A stretch of DNA of 53,034 nucleotides, taken from contig JAEUHS010000092.1 in assembly GCA_016794035.1 (NCBI GenBank), forward strand, positions 1 to 53,034, written 5' to 3'. The notes beneath the pieces are model-generated. The model saw only the letters and a program-made list of their open reading frames with translations. It was not told the DNA's origin and did no database searches. Both the position numbers and the translations under genes were made by a program. The stretch comes from Planctomycetota bacterium. Its GTDB lineage: Bacteria > Planctomycetota > UBA1135 > UBA2386. Numbering within the stretch: position 1 is the stretch's first letter; every line of letters starts with the position of its first letter. Below are positions 43,993 through 52,096 of this stretch, in pieces.

Positions 43993-45726
43993 TCAGCAGC
44001 GGTCGCGGCGCATCTGCAGGCTGCGCGACAGACGGTCGACGACCACGGTCAGCAGCACCATCGTCCACAGATACGTCGCCGCGCTGCCGTAGCGACGCCA
44101 GTCCAGGTTGATCTGGAACAGGTGCCCCAGGCCGCCGGCGCCGACCATGCCCAGGGCGACACCGATGCGCACGTTGACCTCGAACTGGAAGAACGTGTAG
44201 GTGCGCCAGTCCGCCAGGGCGCGCGGCAGCGCGCCGTAGACGAACACGTGCGCGCGGCAGGCGCCGGCGACCTGTTCGAGCCGCCGGTAGGACACGTTGT
44301 CGAGCGTCTCGGTGAAGACGCGGTGCAGCACGCCGGCGCTGTGCAGCGCGACGGCGAACACGCACGGTGTCACGCCGATGCGGAAGAACACCGCCAGCAG
44401 GATCACCCAGGCGACCTCCGGCACGCCGCGCAGCAACAGCGCGATGCCGCGTGCGAGCACGACCAGCGCCCGGCGCAGGTGGCGTCGCCACGGCGGCAGC
44501 GCCTCACCGGTGAAGCGATGTGCCTCGAGCTGGAACGCGACCGAGGCCGGGTAGGTCAGCGCGGCCGCGAACGCGGCGCCGAGCAGCGTCGCCAGGACGC
44601 CGATCGCCAGCGGCACGGCGCTCTGTTGCAGTGCCGACCACACCGCCGTCGGACCTTGTTCCGACGCCGACGGGAACACGGACAGGTCCGGGGTGAACAG
44701 TCCGAGCGTGTAGGGGCGTACGTATTGCCACTCGACGCGCTGCAGGTCGTCGAGCACGCGCACGAACGGCTGGCGCAGCCAGAGCGCCGCGGCGGTCAGC
44801 ACCGCGGCCACCGACAGCAGGACCTGCAGGCGGCGTCGCGCGGCCGTGCGGCGGTCCAGTCCCTGCACCGCGCGCGGATGGTTGGGGTCGACCCGCAGGC
44901 GATGGCGCAGCAGGTTCGCCAGCAGATCGGTGCCGGCTGTCACCGTGATCAGGGTGATCAGCATGCTGGCGACACCGGGCCAATCACCGTCGGTGTAGTG
45001 GTCCCAGAGTCCGGCGCCGAGGCCGCCGCCGCCGACGACGCCGATCACCGACGCGTTGCGCACCGCGCACTCGGTGCGCATCAGCACGAACGAGAGCATC
45101 GCGCGGCCGGCCAGCGGCTGCACTCCGTACAGGAACGTGGCCAGTCGCCCGGCACCGGTCGTGCGCAGCGCGACGTAGCGCGCCGGGTCGATGTTGTCCC
45201 ATTGCTCGCTGAGCACCTTGCCGTAGATCCCGGCGACGCTGACGGCGATCGCCAGCACGCCGGTCACCGCGTTGACGCCCGTGACGTTGGCCAGCACGAT
45301 CGCCCAGGCGAAGTCGGGCACGCCGCGCAGGGTGTCGAGCACCAGCCGGAACCCCTCGAGGCCGGTGCGTCGCAGCGACCGCCCGAGGCGCGGCTGGCCC
45401 GGTGCGTCGTCGAGCATCACGGCGCGGCAGGCGCCGAGCGCCAGCGGGTAGGAGCCGACCAGGCCGATCGCGGTGCCGAGCAGGGCGATCGCCACGGTCT
45501 CGGCCGCAAGCGACGCGCAGCGCTGCAGCATCGCCGGCGACAGGTCCGGTGCCGCGAACGCACCGAAGTAGGCGCCGACGCGACCGAGCGCCGCCGTGAA
45601 GCCCTGCCAGCTCGTCAGCGCCTCGAAGTTCCACGGCAGTGCCAGCACGCTGAGCACGACGGCGACGGCGAGCGCCAGCGGCGTGCGCCAGGCGCGATGC
45701 CGGCGCGGCAGCGCAGGGTGGGTCAC
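43993..45726 (-). CDS. phnE: PhnE-type ABC permease, two permease domains fused in one chain
   Basis: 577 residues from a GTG that overlaps the phnC stop. Each half has about six membrane helices and a BPD_transp_1 permease signature: the first near GVPDFAWAIVLANVTGV and GVVGGGGLGAGLWDHY, the second near GVPEVAWVILLAVFFRIGV and GMVGAGGLGHLFQINL. Normally two PhnE copies assemble as a dimer (or PhnE1/E2 pair); here they are one polypeptide. It forms the channel for phosphonate, phosphite or another phosphorus oxyanion. It is convergent with the DUF4388 gene, 14 bp apart. Confidence 0.9.
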   Translation of the reverse strand: MTHPALPRRHRAWRTPLALAVAVVLSVLALPWNFEALTSWQGFTAALGRVGAYFGAFAAPDLSPAMLQRCASLAAETVAIALLGTAIGLVGSYPLALGACRAVMLDDAPGQPRLGRSLRRTGLEGFRLVLDTLRGVPDFAWAIVLANVTGVNAVTGVLAIAVSVAGIYGKVLSEQWDNIDPARYVALRTTGAGRLATFLYGVQPLAGRAMLSFVLMRTECAVRNASVIGVVGGGGLGAGLWDHYTDGDWPGVASMLITLITVTAGTDLLANLLRHRLRVDPNHPRAVQGLDRRTAARRRLQVLLSVAAVLTAAALWLRQPFVRVLDDLQRVEWQYVRPYTLGLFTPDLSVFPSASEQGPTAVWSALQQSAVPLAIGVLATLLGAAFAAALTYPASVAFQLEAHRFTGEALPPWRRHLRRALVVLARGIALLLRGVPEVAWVILLAVFFRIGVTPCVFAVALHSAGVLHRVFTETLDNVSYRRLEQVAGACRAHVFVYGALPRALADWRTYTFFQFEVNVRIGVALGMVGAGGLGHLFQINLDWRRYGSAATYLWTMVLLTVVVDRLSRSLQMRRDRC

Positions 45727-46529
45727 GTGCCGGCGTCTCCGGCCAGCGGCAGGTCGTCGAGATGCAGGGTCTGGTACTCGGCACCGTAGATCTGCCGCAG
45801 CAGGTCGTGCGACAGGTCGGCGGGTGGACCGTCGAACAGCAGTTCGCCGCCGCGCAGCGCCAGCACCCGATCGAAGCCGAGGCCCAGCAGATCCAGCGTG
45901 TGCAGGCTGACGACCAGCGTGCGGCCGGCGCCGGTCAGGCCGAGCAGCAGCTGCACGACTTCGCGACCGAGCCGGATGTCGAGCGAGCTGACGGGTTCGT
46001 CGGCCAGCACGACGCGCGGCTCCTGCACCAACAGGCGCGCGATGGCGACGCGCTGTTGCTCGCCACCGGACAGTTCGTCCGGCAACGCCCAGAGTCGTTC
46101 GCCCAGTTCGACGCGCTGCAGTGCGGCGTGCGCCCGGGCGACCTCCTGCGGCCGCAGCAGCGACCACAGGGCCTTGCCCAGGGACCACTTGCCGAGCCGG
46201 CCGATCAGCACGTTGTGCACGACGCGCAGGCCGGGCACGAGGTTGTCCTGCTGGTACAGGAACCCGATCTGCCGGCGCAGCCGGCACAGCTCGCGGCCAT
46301 GCAGCGTGCCGGTCGTGCGCCCGAGCACCCGGACGGCGCCGCCGCTGGGCCACAGCACGCCGGCGATCAACCGCAGCAGCGTCGTCTTGCCGGCGCCCGA
46401 GGGGCCGATCAGGGCGGTGCGCTGGCCGGCCGCGATCCGCAGCGTCAGGTCGCGCAGCAAGACCCGCTCGCCGATGCGCTTGTCGACGCCCTCGAACTCG
46501 ATGTCAGGCGTCGCCGCGCGGTCGATCAC
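45723..46529 (-). CDS. phnC: PhnC-type ABC transporter ATP-binding protein
   Basis: 268 residues from a GTG (MIDRAATPDIEFEGVDKRIG) that overlaps the phnD stop. The Walker A is GPSGAGKTT, the Q-loop QIGFLYQQDNLVPGLRVVHNVLIGRLG is typical of PhnC, the signature LSGGEQQRVAIARLL and the Walker B VVLADEPVSSLD. It energises uptake through the fused permease. The gene order binding protein, ATPase, permease with GTGA overlaps at both junctions suggests tight co-translation. Confidence 0.93.
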   Translation of the reverse strand: MIDRAATPDIEFEGVDKRIGERVLLRDLTLRIAAGQRTALIGPSGAGKTTLLRLIAGVLWPSGGAVRVLGRTTGTLHGRELCRLRRQIGFLYQQDNLVPGLRVVHNVLIGRLGKWSLGKALWSLLRPQEVARAHAALQRVELGERLWALPDELSGGEQQRVAIARLLVQEPRVVLADEPVSSLDIRLGREVVQLLLGLTGAGRTLVVSLHTLDLLGLGFDRVLALRGGELLFDGPPADLSHDLLRQIYGAEYQTLHLDDLPLAGDAGT

Positions 46530-47431
46530 TTCAAGAAGCCCTTGGGCAGCGAATCTCGCACCTCGCGGATGCTGTTCCAGAGCTCGTCCTCGGCCGGCAC
46601 GAACCTGCCGGCCGACCACGCGGTCAGGATCGCCTTGTCGTCGGCCTGGGCCGGGTCGAGCTGCAAGAACGCGTCGCGCAGCTTGCCCTTCAGCGCCGCG
46701 CCGAGGCGGTCGTGTGCGACCCAGGCGTAGTCGACGTAGTCGGGCGTCGTGTAGAGGATCGGCGCGTTGGCTCTGTCCTCCGCCGAGGCCTTGTCGTAGT
46801 AGGCGAAGTTCAGCGCGCCGAGGTCCGCGGAGCCGCTGGCGACGGCCTTCAGCGTGCCGCTGTGGCCGCCCTCGGCGTAGCCCATCGTCTTGAAGTCCCG
46901 CTCGGGATCGATGCCAGCCGCGACCAGGAAGTGGCGCGGCATCAGGTGACCCGAGGTCGAGTTCTTGTCGCCGAACGTGAACGTCAGCGCCTTGGCGCTC
47001 GGCTGCAGTTCCGCGAGATCCGCCAGCTGCTTGAGCTTGCCGCCGTCGACGGCGGCTTTGTTGCCGATGAAGTAGCTCTTGAACGCGAGGTCGATGTCGC
47101 GCGTCGCGAGCACGTGCACCGAACCCTTGCCGGCGTCGATCGCGTCGACGGTGGTCTTGCCGCCGAGCCAGACGAAGTCCAGCTTGTTGGCGATCAGGCC
47201 GTTGACGGCCATCGTGTAGTCGTTCGACGGTTCGTAGCGCACCGGCACGCCGAGCTTCCGGCTCAGCACCGCGGCGAGCTTGGTGGCGTCGTCGGCGAGC
47301 TTCGCCTTGTTGAAGTCGGGGATCACCGAGAACCGCAGTTCCTTCGCTGTTGGCTCGGCGGCGGAGTCGGCGCCGCAGGCCGCGAACAGCAGGCCGATCG
47401 CGGCGAGAGAGACGGTATGGAACAGCTTCAT
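46526..47431 (-). CDS. phnD: PhnD-type phosphonate/phosphite-binding lipoprotein
   Basis: 301 residues from the ATG at 47431, with GAGG seven bases upstream. The lipobox is LFAACG (Cys19), so it is a membrane-tethered periplasmic binding protein. The fold markers are LRFSVIPDFN at the start, VWLGGKTTVDAI, and DKNSTSGHLMPRHFLVAAGIDPERDF, a strong PhnD/PtxB signature. It captures phosphonates or reduced phosphorus compounds for the PhnC/PhnE transporter. No C-P lyase, phosphonatase or phosphite dehydrogenase gene is in the window, so the substrate stays open. The 236 bp upstream presumably holds its promoter; no Pho-box-like repeats were seen. Confidence 0.9.
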   Translation of the reverse strand: MKLFHTVSLAAIGLLFAACGADSAAEPTAKELRFSVIPDFNKAKLADDATKLAAVLSRKLGVPVRYEPSNDYTMAVNGLIANKLDFVWLGGKTTVDAIDAGKGSVHVLATRDIDLAFKSYFIGNKAAVDGGKLKQLADLAELQPSAKALTFTFGDKNSTSGHLMPRHFLVAAGIDPERDFKTMGYAEGGHSGTLKAVASGSADLGALNFAYYDKASAEDRANAPILYTTPDYVDYAWVAHDRLGAALKGKLRDAFLQLDPAQADDKAILTAWSAGRFVPAEDELWNSIREVRDSLPKGFLK

Positions 47432-47667
47432 CGGCGAACCTCGACGGGCAAGGGGTCGGCTCCGCGCCGACGCGTCCGCGCCGCGGCGACGCGCTGCGGC
47501 AGAGGCCGGTCCACGGGCGGCTTCAGTTCCTCGTCGCGGCGCACGGCCGCGCACGGGCGGCAGTTCACTGCGGCGTGCATCGGCTGCCGGTCCGGGCGAC
47601 GAAGGCGGAGTCCATGGCGAGCGCCCCGGTGGGGCGGCAGGATCAGACCCGCAGCGCGGCGGGCAAG

Positions 47668-48768
47668 TCAAGTCGCGCCCGCCACCGCGCGGTAGATCGC
47701 CGCGTGGCCGGTGGCGGCAGCGGCCCACGAGAACGCGGCGGCGCGGCCGCGACCCGCGGCGCCCAGCGCGGCCGCGCGGGCGGGATCGCCGAGCATCGAC
47801 GCCAGCGCCGCGGCGATCGCGTCGGCGGTCAGGGCGGGCAGCCGCACGGCCGCATCGCCGCACAGTTCCGGCAGCGAACTGACGTTCGCGATCACCGCCG
47901 GCACGCCCGCTGCCAGCGCGTCGGCGACCGCGAAGCCGAAGCCTTCGTACGCCGACGGCGACACGAACGCCGCCGCCAGCGCGTAGATCGCGGCGAGGTC
48001 GGTCGCGGTCACGTGCGGCAGCCACCGCGCCGTGTCGTCGCGGTCGATCTCACGCAGCGCCGCCTCGGCGAGCCAGCCCCGGCGGCCGACGATCACGGCG
48101 CGGTGGGGCAGACCGCGCCGGCGCAGCGTGCGCACCGCCTGCACGACGAGGTCGACGTTCTTGCGGGCCTGGATCGTGCCGACGTGCAGCACGAACCGCT
48201 CCGGCAGCTGCAGCCGGGTCCGCACCTCGGCCAGCGCCGCCGGCGACAGCGTCGGTGCCGGGTCGATGCCGTGCGGGACCACGTGCACGCGGCCGGCGCT
48301 GCCGGGGTGGAAGCGCGCCAGGTCGGCGGCGGTCGCCTGCGACGGCACCACGATCGCGCGGGCGCGCCGGACCGCGTGCCGCGTCGCCGCGCGCAGGAAC
48401 CACCGCGACGCCGCCGGGAACGTGCGGGGCACCGTGTGGTAGGCGAGGTCGTGCACGGTCACCACGGCGGGCACGCGCAGGCCGAACGGCAGCGCGTTCT
48501 TGGTGTCGTGGTAGACGTCGGGCGCGAGCCGGCGCAGTGCGCGCGGCACCGCGACGTGCTGCCAGCGCAGCCGGTCGATGCCGCCGCGCATCGGCAGCGG
48601 CACGCACTGCACGCCGGTCGCGGCGAGCGCATCGGGCCGATCGGTCAGCGCGGTGATGCGCAGGTCGTCGATCCGGGCCAGCGCGGCCAGCAGCCGGGTG
48701 CCGTAGGTCGCCGGGCCGCCGGTGGTGCCGCAGAGGACCGACAGGGCGACGTGCAGGCGCGACTTCAC
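47668..48768 (-). CDS. Glycosyltransferase family 4-like (GT-B)
   Basis: 366 residues. The N-terminal half has the GGPATYGTRLL acceptor-side loop. The C-terminal nucleotide-sugar half begins RFVLHVGTIQARKNVDLVVQAV, and the EX7E motif lies in SAYEGFGFAVADALAAGVPV. DTKNALPFGLRVPAVVTVHDLAYH is typical of GT4 enzymes. It transfers an activated sugar to a lipid or glycan acceptor at the cytoplasmic membrane face. It lies 16 bp downstream of the kinase/methyltransferase gene, so both probably decorate the same envelope glycan. Confidence 0.9.
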   Translation of the reverse strand: MKSRLHVALSVLCGTTGGPATYGTRLLAALARIDDLRITALTDRPDALAATGVQCVPLPMRGGIDRLRWQHVAVPRALRRLAPDVYHDTKNALPFGLRVPAVVTVHDLAYHTVPRTFPAASRWFLRAATRHAVRRARAIVVPSQATAADLARFHPGSAGRVHVVPHGIDPAPTLSPAALAEVRTRLQLPERFVLHVGTIQARKNVDLVVQAVRTLRRRGLPHRAVIVGRRGWLAEAALREIDRDDTARWLPHVTATDLAAIYALAAAFVSPSAYEGFGFAVADALAAGVPAVIANVSSLPELCGDAAVRLPALTADAIAAALASMLGDPARAAALGAAGRGRAAAFSWAAAATGHAAIYRAVAGAT

Positions 48769-48784
48769 CGCCGCGATGTACCGG

Positions 48785-50161
48785 TCAGCGCGACGCGGCG
48801 CCAGCGATGCGTTGGAAGCTCGCCAGCCACAGGTCGCGTGCGAACGGCGACTCCGCGGCGCGCGCCGTCAGCGCGAACCCGTGCGCCGCGAACTCGTGCG
48901 CGAGGCGGCCGCAGGTCACCGCGAAGCGCGTCGGCGGCGCGCCGGCCAGCCGTCGCAGCCGGCGCTGCAGGTGGTGCACGCTGCACGGATGGAAGAAGCT
49001 GACGGTGACGAAGCGCCGCGCGACGCGGCAGGCCTCGGCGATCGCCGCGCGCCGCGCCTCGCCGTCGAGGTGGTGCAGGAAGCGGAACATCACCACGCCG
49101 TCGACCGCGGCGTCGGCGAACGGCATCGCGAGCGCGTCGGCCTGCACCAGTTCGCGGCTTGCGCTGCCGCCGGCGCGCGCCTGCTGCAGCATCGCCAGCG
49201 CGCCGTCGGCCTGCAGCACCCGATGGCCGCGGACGGCGACCAGCCACGGCAGCAGACGCCCCGCCCCGCACGGCAGGTCGAGCACCTGCTCGCCGACGCG
49301 ACCGGGCCACACCCGCTGCAGCAGCGCGAGCTCACGCGCGGCGCGAGAGGGATCGCGCGTCGCATAGGCGGCGCTCCTGCCGGCGCGCTCGTAGCGGGCC
49401 GCGGTGTGCAGCGGTGGCAGGCTGCCCAGCACCGCGCGCGCGGCGTCGCCGCACCGGCCCGCCGCGCGCAGCAGTCGCACGGCGAAGCGCAGCGCCGCCG
49501 GCGCGCGGACCGGCAGGCCGCGCACCGACCGCACGAAGCGCCGCAGCACGCGGCGCGCGAGGCGGCGCGGCACGCGGCCGGGGCGGGCGAGCCGGCCGTT
49601 GTGCAGATCGAGCACGGCGAGGCGCCAGTCGCCGCCGTCGCGCCGCGCGAACACGTGCTCGGCGCTGAGGTCCGGCAGCCAGAAGCCGCGCGCCAGCAGG
49701 TCGCCGACGTGCCGTGCCACCTCGCGCCACAGCGCCGCATCGGCGCGGCCGGCCGCCAGCAGGTCGCGGCACGACGTGCCCGGCAACTCCGCGCACAGGT
49801 AGAACGCCGCGGCGCCCTGCCGGCCGTTGGCGACCGGCCGCGGGGCGTCGAAGCCCGCCGCGCGCAGCGCGCTCGTCACCTGTCGTTCGCGGTCGGCGTC
49901 GTCGGTGGCGCGCGGCGCCGTGGCGCGGAACCACAGCCGGTTCTTCCACTGCGTGCGGTCGAACTGCTTCAGGTAGTAGGTGTGCTGCCCGGCGCGGATC
50001 CGGACCACGTGGCGCAGGCGGTTCGGCGGCCCGGCGGCCTCGTGCGGCAGGCGCCGCGCCGCGGCGAGGTCGGCGAACAGCCGCCGTTCCTCGGCGTCGT
50101 CGGTCCACAGCTGCCACGGCTCGCGCACGCCGCGCAGCCTACCGCGTCGCGCTTGCCGCAC
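48785..50161 (-). CDS. Fusion of an LPS-type (Kdo/WaaP) sugar kinase and a class I methyltransferase
   Basis: 458 residues from the GTG at 50161; a GTG at 50128 would leave more room for the divergent promoter. Residues about 20-220 are an LPS-kinase-like domain: Lys65 in YYLKQF, Asp164 in LPDLSAEHVF and the metal-binding Asp185 in LAVLDLHNG. A linker leads to a SAM-dependent methyltransferase domain (about 255-458), with motif I VLDLPCGAGRLLPWL (293-307), ADGALAM and VDGVVMFRFLHHLD. The enzyme probably phosphorylates and methylates a sugar in the envelope lipid or glycan made with the adjacent glycosyltransferase. The combination in one chain is unusual. Confidence 0.82.
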   Translation of the reverse strand: MRQARRGRLRGVREPWQLWTDDAEERRLFADLAAARRLPHEAAGPPNRLRHVVRIRAGQHTYYLKQFDRTQWKNRLWFRATAPRATDDADRERQVTSALRAAGFDAPRPVANGRQGAAAFYLCAELPGTSCRDLLAAGRADAALWREVARHVGDLLARGFWLPDLSAEHVFARRDGGDWRLAVLDLHNGRLARPGRVPRRLARRVLRRFVRSVRGLPVRAPAALRFAVRLLRAAGRCGDAARAVLGSLPPLHTAARYERAGRSAAYATRDPSRAARELALLQRVWPGRVGEQVLDLPCGAGRLLPWLVAVRGHRVLQADGALAMLQQARAGGSASRELVQADALAMPFADAAVDGVVMFRFLHHLDGEARRAAIAEACRVARRFVTVSFFHPCSVHHLQRRLRRLAGAPPTRFAVTCGRLAHEFAAHGFALTARAAESPFARDLWLASFQRIAGAASR

Positions 50162-50187
50162 CGCAGCCGTCCTCGCATGATCGCCCC

Positions 50188-51435
50188 ATGCCGAAGCCGT
50201 TGCTCACGCGCGACCTGATCGCGCGCCTGCCGAAGTCCGACCTGCACCTCCACCTCGACGGCAGCCTGCGCCTCGACACCCTGATCGAGCTGGCGAAGGC
50301 ACGCAACGTCAAGCTGCCGAGCGCGACGCCCGAGGGGCTGCTCGAGCTGGTCTTCAAGCGCGCCTACCAGAACCTGCCCGAGTACCTGAAGGGCTTCGAG
50401 TTCACGGTCGCCTGTCTGCAGGACGCCGAGGCGCTCGAGCGCGCCGCCTACGAGCTGTGCTGGGACTGCCGGCGCGAGAACGTGTTCTACATCGAGATCC
50501 GCTTCGCGCCGCAGCTGCACGTGCGCGGCGAGTTCATGGTGCGCGACGTGCTCAAGGCCGTGTGCCGCGGCATCGAGCGCGCCAAGAAGGAGATCAACGG
50601 CGCGCCCGACGTCGAGCAGGGCAAGGTGCCGGCGTTCGAGGCCGGCGTCATCGTCTGCGCGCTGCGCTTCTTCCTGCCGGTGTTCAGCGAACACTACCGC
50701 GCCTACTTCGAGGCGCTGCCGACCGCGCCGCCGAGCGAGATCTACGCGCTGGCGTCGCTCGAGCTGGCGCGCGCGGCGGTGCGCGCGGCCGAGGAGGACG
50801 GCCTGCCGGTGGTGGGCTTCGACCTCGCCGGCCAGGAGCGCGGCTTCCCGGCCAAGGACCACCAGGCGGCGTTCCAGCTCGCGCACGAGCACTTCCTCGG
50901 CAAGACCGTGCACGCCGGCGAGGACTACGGGCCCGAGTCGATCTTCCAGGCGATCACCGACTGCCACGCCGACCGCATCGGCCACGGCACCTGGCTGTTC
51001 AGCAAGAAGCACATCCGCGACCGCCGCATCACCGACAAGGACCGCTACGTCGACAAGATCGTGCGCTACGTCGCCGACCGCCGCATCACGCTGGAAGTGT
51101 GTCTGACGTCCAACCAGCAGACGATCCCCGAACTGCGCGACAACCTGAAGAAGCACCCGTTCGGCAAGATGCGCGCGGCGCGCTGCAGCGTCACGCTGTG
51201 CACCGACAACCGGCTGGTGTCGCGCACGACGATGACCGACGAGGTCGAGAAGGCGGTCGACGCGTTCGCGCTCGAACCGCGCGCGCTGAAGGACGTGCTG
51301 ATCTACGGCTTCAAGCGCTCGTTCTTCCCCGGCGGCTATCCGGAGAAGCGCGACTGGGTGCGCTCGGTGCTGAACCACATGGAGGACGTGTTCCTGCAGG
51401 CCGGCATCGACGTGCGGGCGGGGCGGCGGGCGTAG
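50188..51435 (+). CDS. add: Adenosine deaminase family protein
   Basis: 415 residues from the ATG at 50188. The zinc HxH is in KSDLHLHLDGSLRLDTL. Later landmarks are VGFDLAGQERGFP, VHAGEDYGPESI (substrate His and Glu), RIGHGTWL and the zinc Asp in LCTDNRLVSRTTMTDE. That last motif has DN instead of the DD of animal ADA, as in many bacterial members. It deaminates adenosine to inosine, which fits disposal of the adenosine made by AhcY elsewhere in the window, though the genes are far apart. An extra C-terminal Arg-rich tail is present. The start diverges from the kinase fusion gene by only 26 bp. Confidence 0.87.
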   Translation: MPKPLLTRDLIARLPKSDLHLHLDGSLRLDTLIELAKARNVKLPSATPEGLLELVFKRAYQNLPEYLKGFEFTVACLQDAEALERAAYELCWDCRRENVFYIEIRFAPQLHVRGEFMVRDVLKAVCRGIERAKKEINGAPDVEQGKVPAFEAGVIVCALRFFLPVFSEHYRAYFEALPTAPPSEIYALASLELARAAVRAAEEDGLPVVGFDLAGQERGFPAKDHQAAFQLAHEHFLGKTVHAGEDYGPESIFQAITDCHADRIGHGTWLFSKKHIRDRRITDKDRYVDKIVRYVADRRITLEVCLTSNQQTIPELRDNLKKHPFGKMRAARCSVTLCTDNRLVSRTTMTDEVEKAVDAFALEPRALKDVLIYGFKRSFFPGGYPEKRDWVRSVLNHMEDVFLQAGIDVRAGRRA

Positions 51436-51439
51436 GCGC

Positions 51440-51463
51440 CGTCGCCGCCACGCTGCGGCGACG
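51440..51463. terminator. Bidirectional hairpin between convergent add and FKBP genes
   Basis: CGTCGCCGC (51440-51448) and GCGGCGACG (51455-51463) form a perfect 9-bp stem with a 6-base loop, starting 4 bases after the add stop and ending 3 bases before the FKBP stop. Confidence 0.6.
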
Positions 51464-51466
51464 ACC

Positions 51467-51958
51467 TCAGTGGTGGTGCCCGCCGGGCCCGTGCACGTGG
51501 CCGTGCTTCTTCTCGTCGTTGGTCGCGCGGCGCACGTCGACGACCTCGATCTTGAAGTTGAGCTGCTGGCCGGCCATCGGATGGTTGGCGGTGACGATGA
51601 CCTGATCGTCCTTCAGCGAACGGATCCAGACCGGCATCGGCTGGCCGTTCCTGCCCTTGGTCTGGAACGACATGCCGACCTGCAGGTCGACGTTCGGCGG
51701 GAACGCGGTCTTCGGCACGGTCTGCTCGGCGGCCGGATCGTATTCGCCGTAGCCTTCGGCCGCGGGCACCGTGACCTCGAGGGTCTCACCGACCTGCCTG
51801 CCTTTGAGCTGGCGCTCGAGGCCCGGCACGATGTTCTGCGCGCCCTGCAGGTAGACGAGCGGGTCGCCACCGAACGAATCGTCGGCGATCGAGCCGTCGT
51901 CGAGCGTCAGGCGGTAGTGGATGGTGACGACGTGACCGTCGGCGATCGCGGGTTTCAT
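51467..51958 (-). CDS. slyD: FKBP-type peptidyl-prolyl isomerase, SlyD-like
   Basis: 163 residues from the ATG at 51958. The FKBP half (VVTIHYRLTLDDGSIADDSF, then PLVYLQGAQNIVPGLERQLKGRQVGE) is interrupted by the insert-in-flap domain (about 70-130; YGEYDPAAEQTVPKTAFP). The end of the FKBP fold (VTANHPMAGQQLNFKIEVVDV) closes it, as in SlyD. The His-rich tail (KKHGHVHGPGGHHH) probably binds Ni or Zn. It acts in the cytoplasm as a folding chaperone and metal handler. The assignment to SlyD rather than another IF-domain FKBP rests on this tail. Confidence 0.92.
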   Translation of the reverse strand: MKPAIADGHVVTIHYRLTLDDGSIADDSFGGDPLVYLQGAQNIVPGLERQLKGRQVGETLEVTVPAAEGYGEYDPAAEQTVPKTAFPPNVDLQVGMSFQTKGRNGQPMPVWIRSLKDDQVIVTANHPMAGQQLNFKIEVVDVRRATNDEKKHGHVHGPGGHHH

Positions 51959-52057
51959 GGGGCGAAGATGGTAGGGAGCGGGGGCCGCGGGCGACAGTCG
52001 GAAACCGGTCCGGGCCGCGGGCGAGACCAACCCCTTCCCTCGGCGCGCCGGATCTTG

Positions 52058-52063
52058 CATAAC
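52058..52063 (+). promoter_or_regulatory. Candidate -10 element upstream of gspE
   Basis: CATAAC, 34 bp before the TTG start, is one of the few AT-rich hexamers in this gap. TTCCCT 17 bases upstream (52035-52040) would be a weak -35. By-eye assignment only. Confidence 0.25.
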
Positions 52064-52096
52064 TGCCGGGCCCCGCTCCCCGCCGCGAACGCACCG

